A stretch of 33,091 nt of DNA, taken from the NCBI GenBank assembly GCA_964481035.1, contig CAYZSE010000014.1:1-33091 (forward strand), given 5' to 3'. The translations under genes were made by a program, and so were the position numbers. Origin of the DNA: JAAAPF01 sp964481035 (lineage in GTDB: Bacteria; Pseudomonadota; Alphaproteobacteria; Geminicoccales; Geminicoccaceae). Below are positions 32,584-33,091 of the stretch, in pieces (within the stretch, counting starts at the first letter, position 1; every line of letters begins with the position of its first letter). The notes beneath the pieces were generated by a model. The model was not told where the DNA came from and searched no databases. It saw only the letters and a program-made list of their open reading frames with translations.

Positions 32584-33091
32584 ATGCACGTGATCCGCCG
32601 GCCCGGCTGGGCCCTGCCCGAGCGCGAGGCGACACCCGAGCACCTGTTCTTCGGCCGGCGACGGGCGCTGGGCGTCCTCGGCGCCGGCACGGCCGGCCTC
32701 GCGGCCGGCGTGGCGCCGGCGCGGGCGAGCGACCTCCCGGCGGAGCGCTATCCGGCCGCGCGCAACCCACGCTACACCCTCGACCGCGAGCTCACGCCCG
32801 AGAATCTCGTCACCTCCTACAACAACTTCTACGAGTTCGGCTCGAGCAAGCAGATCGCGCGCGCCGCGCAGCGGCTGAAGATCCAGCCCTGGGAGGTCGT
32901 CATCGACGGGATGGTGGCCAAGGAACTGCGCCTCGACGCCACCGACCTGATCCGTCGCATGCCGCTCGAAGAGCGCCTCTACCGCCTGCGCTGCGTCGAG
33001 GCCTGGGCGATGGCCGTGCCCTGGACGGGCTTTCCGATGGCGGAGCTCGTCAAGCTCGCCGAGCCCACCGCCGCCGCCCGCTATGTGCGCA
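32584..33091 (+). CDS. msrP: Methionine sulfoxide reductase catalytic subunit MsrP (YedY), 5' part
   Basis: Periplasmic molybdenum enzyme that, with the membrane haem protein MsrQ, reduces methionine sulfoxide in envelope proteins. The first 169 codons are in the window; the 3' end is cut by the window edge. The N-terminus has a twin-arginine export signal, R25-R26-R27 in FFGRRRALGV, a hydrophobic stretch, and an APARAS cleavage region. The family text NLVTSYNNFYEFG and the molybdenum-ligand cysteine C137 in YRLRCVEAWAMAVPWTGFP are present. A Shine-Dalgarno GAGGGAGAAAG precedes the ATG. msrQ would be expected next, outside the window. Confidence 0.93.
   Translation, partial: MHVIRRPGWALPEREATPEHLFFGRRRALGVLGAGTAGLAAGVAPARASDLPAERYPAARNPRYTLDRELTPENLVTSYNNFYEFGSSKQIARAAQRLKIQPWEVVIDGMVAKELRLDATDLIRRMPLEERLYRLRCVEAWAMAVPWTGFPMAELVKLAEPTAAARYVR

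Overview
The window is a nearly gap-free, one-directional run of housekeeping genes from a high-GC Gram-negative bacterium. Gene content and order point to an alphaproteobacterium, probably Rhodospirillales-like. The markers are nuoN-birA-coaX-rnj followed by mce-DUF1467-proS, a short prolyl-tRNA synthetase without the editing insertion, a single LolC/E-type permease, LpxI instead of LpxH, and dnaE upstream of rpsB-tsf-pyrH-frr-uppS-cdsA-dxr-rseP-bamA-skp-lpxD-fabZ-lpxA-lpxI-lpxB. Species cannot be named from the sequence alone. All genes are on the + strand, many stop and start codons overlap, and roughly 11 of about 29 genes use GTG or TTG starts.

Layout. 1-6098: the end of the complex I operon (nuoI 3' end, nuoJ, K, L, M, N), i.e. 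the quinone-side and proton-pumping membrane arm. 6117-9324: birA, coaX and rnj, covering biotin ligation, CoA synthesis and RNA processing. 9365-10031: methylmalonyl-CoA epimerase and a DUF1467 membrane protein. 10256-13501: proS, then lolC/E and lolD for lipoprotein release. 13498-17147: dnaE, interrupted by a 100-N scaffold gap. 17180-17746: an AT-rich orphan gene for a small membrane protein. 18029-21251: translation factors and nucleotide metabolism (rpsB, tsf, pyrH, frr). 21255-32429: the envelope cluster, covering polyprenyl and phospholipid precursors (uppS, cdsA, dxr), regulated proteolysis (rseP), outer-membrane protein assembly (bamA, skp) and lipid A (lpxD, fabZ, lpxA, lpxI, lpxB). 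32584-33091: the 5' end of a Tat-exported molybdoenzyme, msrP.

Three things stand out. (1) The N gap is flanked by an exact 55-bp direct repeat. Removing one repeat copy plus the 100 N restores the dnaE frame and gives a complete 1164-residue protein, so the gap is almost certainly an assembly artefact with no missing sequence. (2) Immediately after the dnaE stop the composition falls to about 35% GC (hand count over 17341-17640) for one unrecognised three-helix membrane protein, then returns to high GC before rpsB. The assembly broke exactly at that compositional boundary, which suggests a polymorphic, recently acquired gene. (3) The outer-membrane barrel part of bamA (about 26521-27060) is about 40-57% GC with rare codons such as TTA, while its POTRA half and its last strands are high GC. 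This suggests gene-internal recombination or selection on the surface-exposed barrel.

No rRNA, tRNA, CRISPR array, transposase or recognisable defence system is visible. The best candidate for something undescribed is the AT-rich orphan gene between dnaE and rpsB; its function is unknown.
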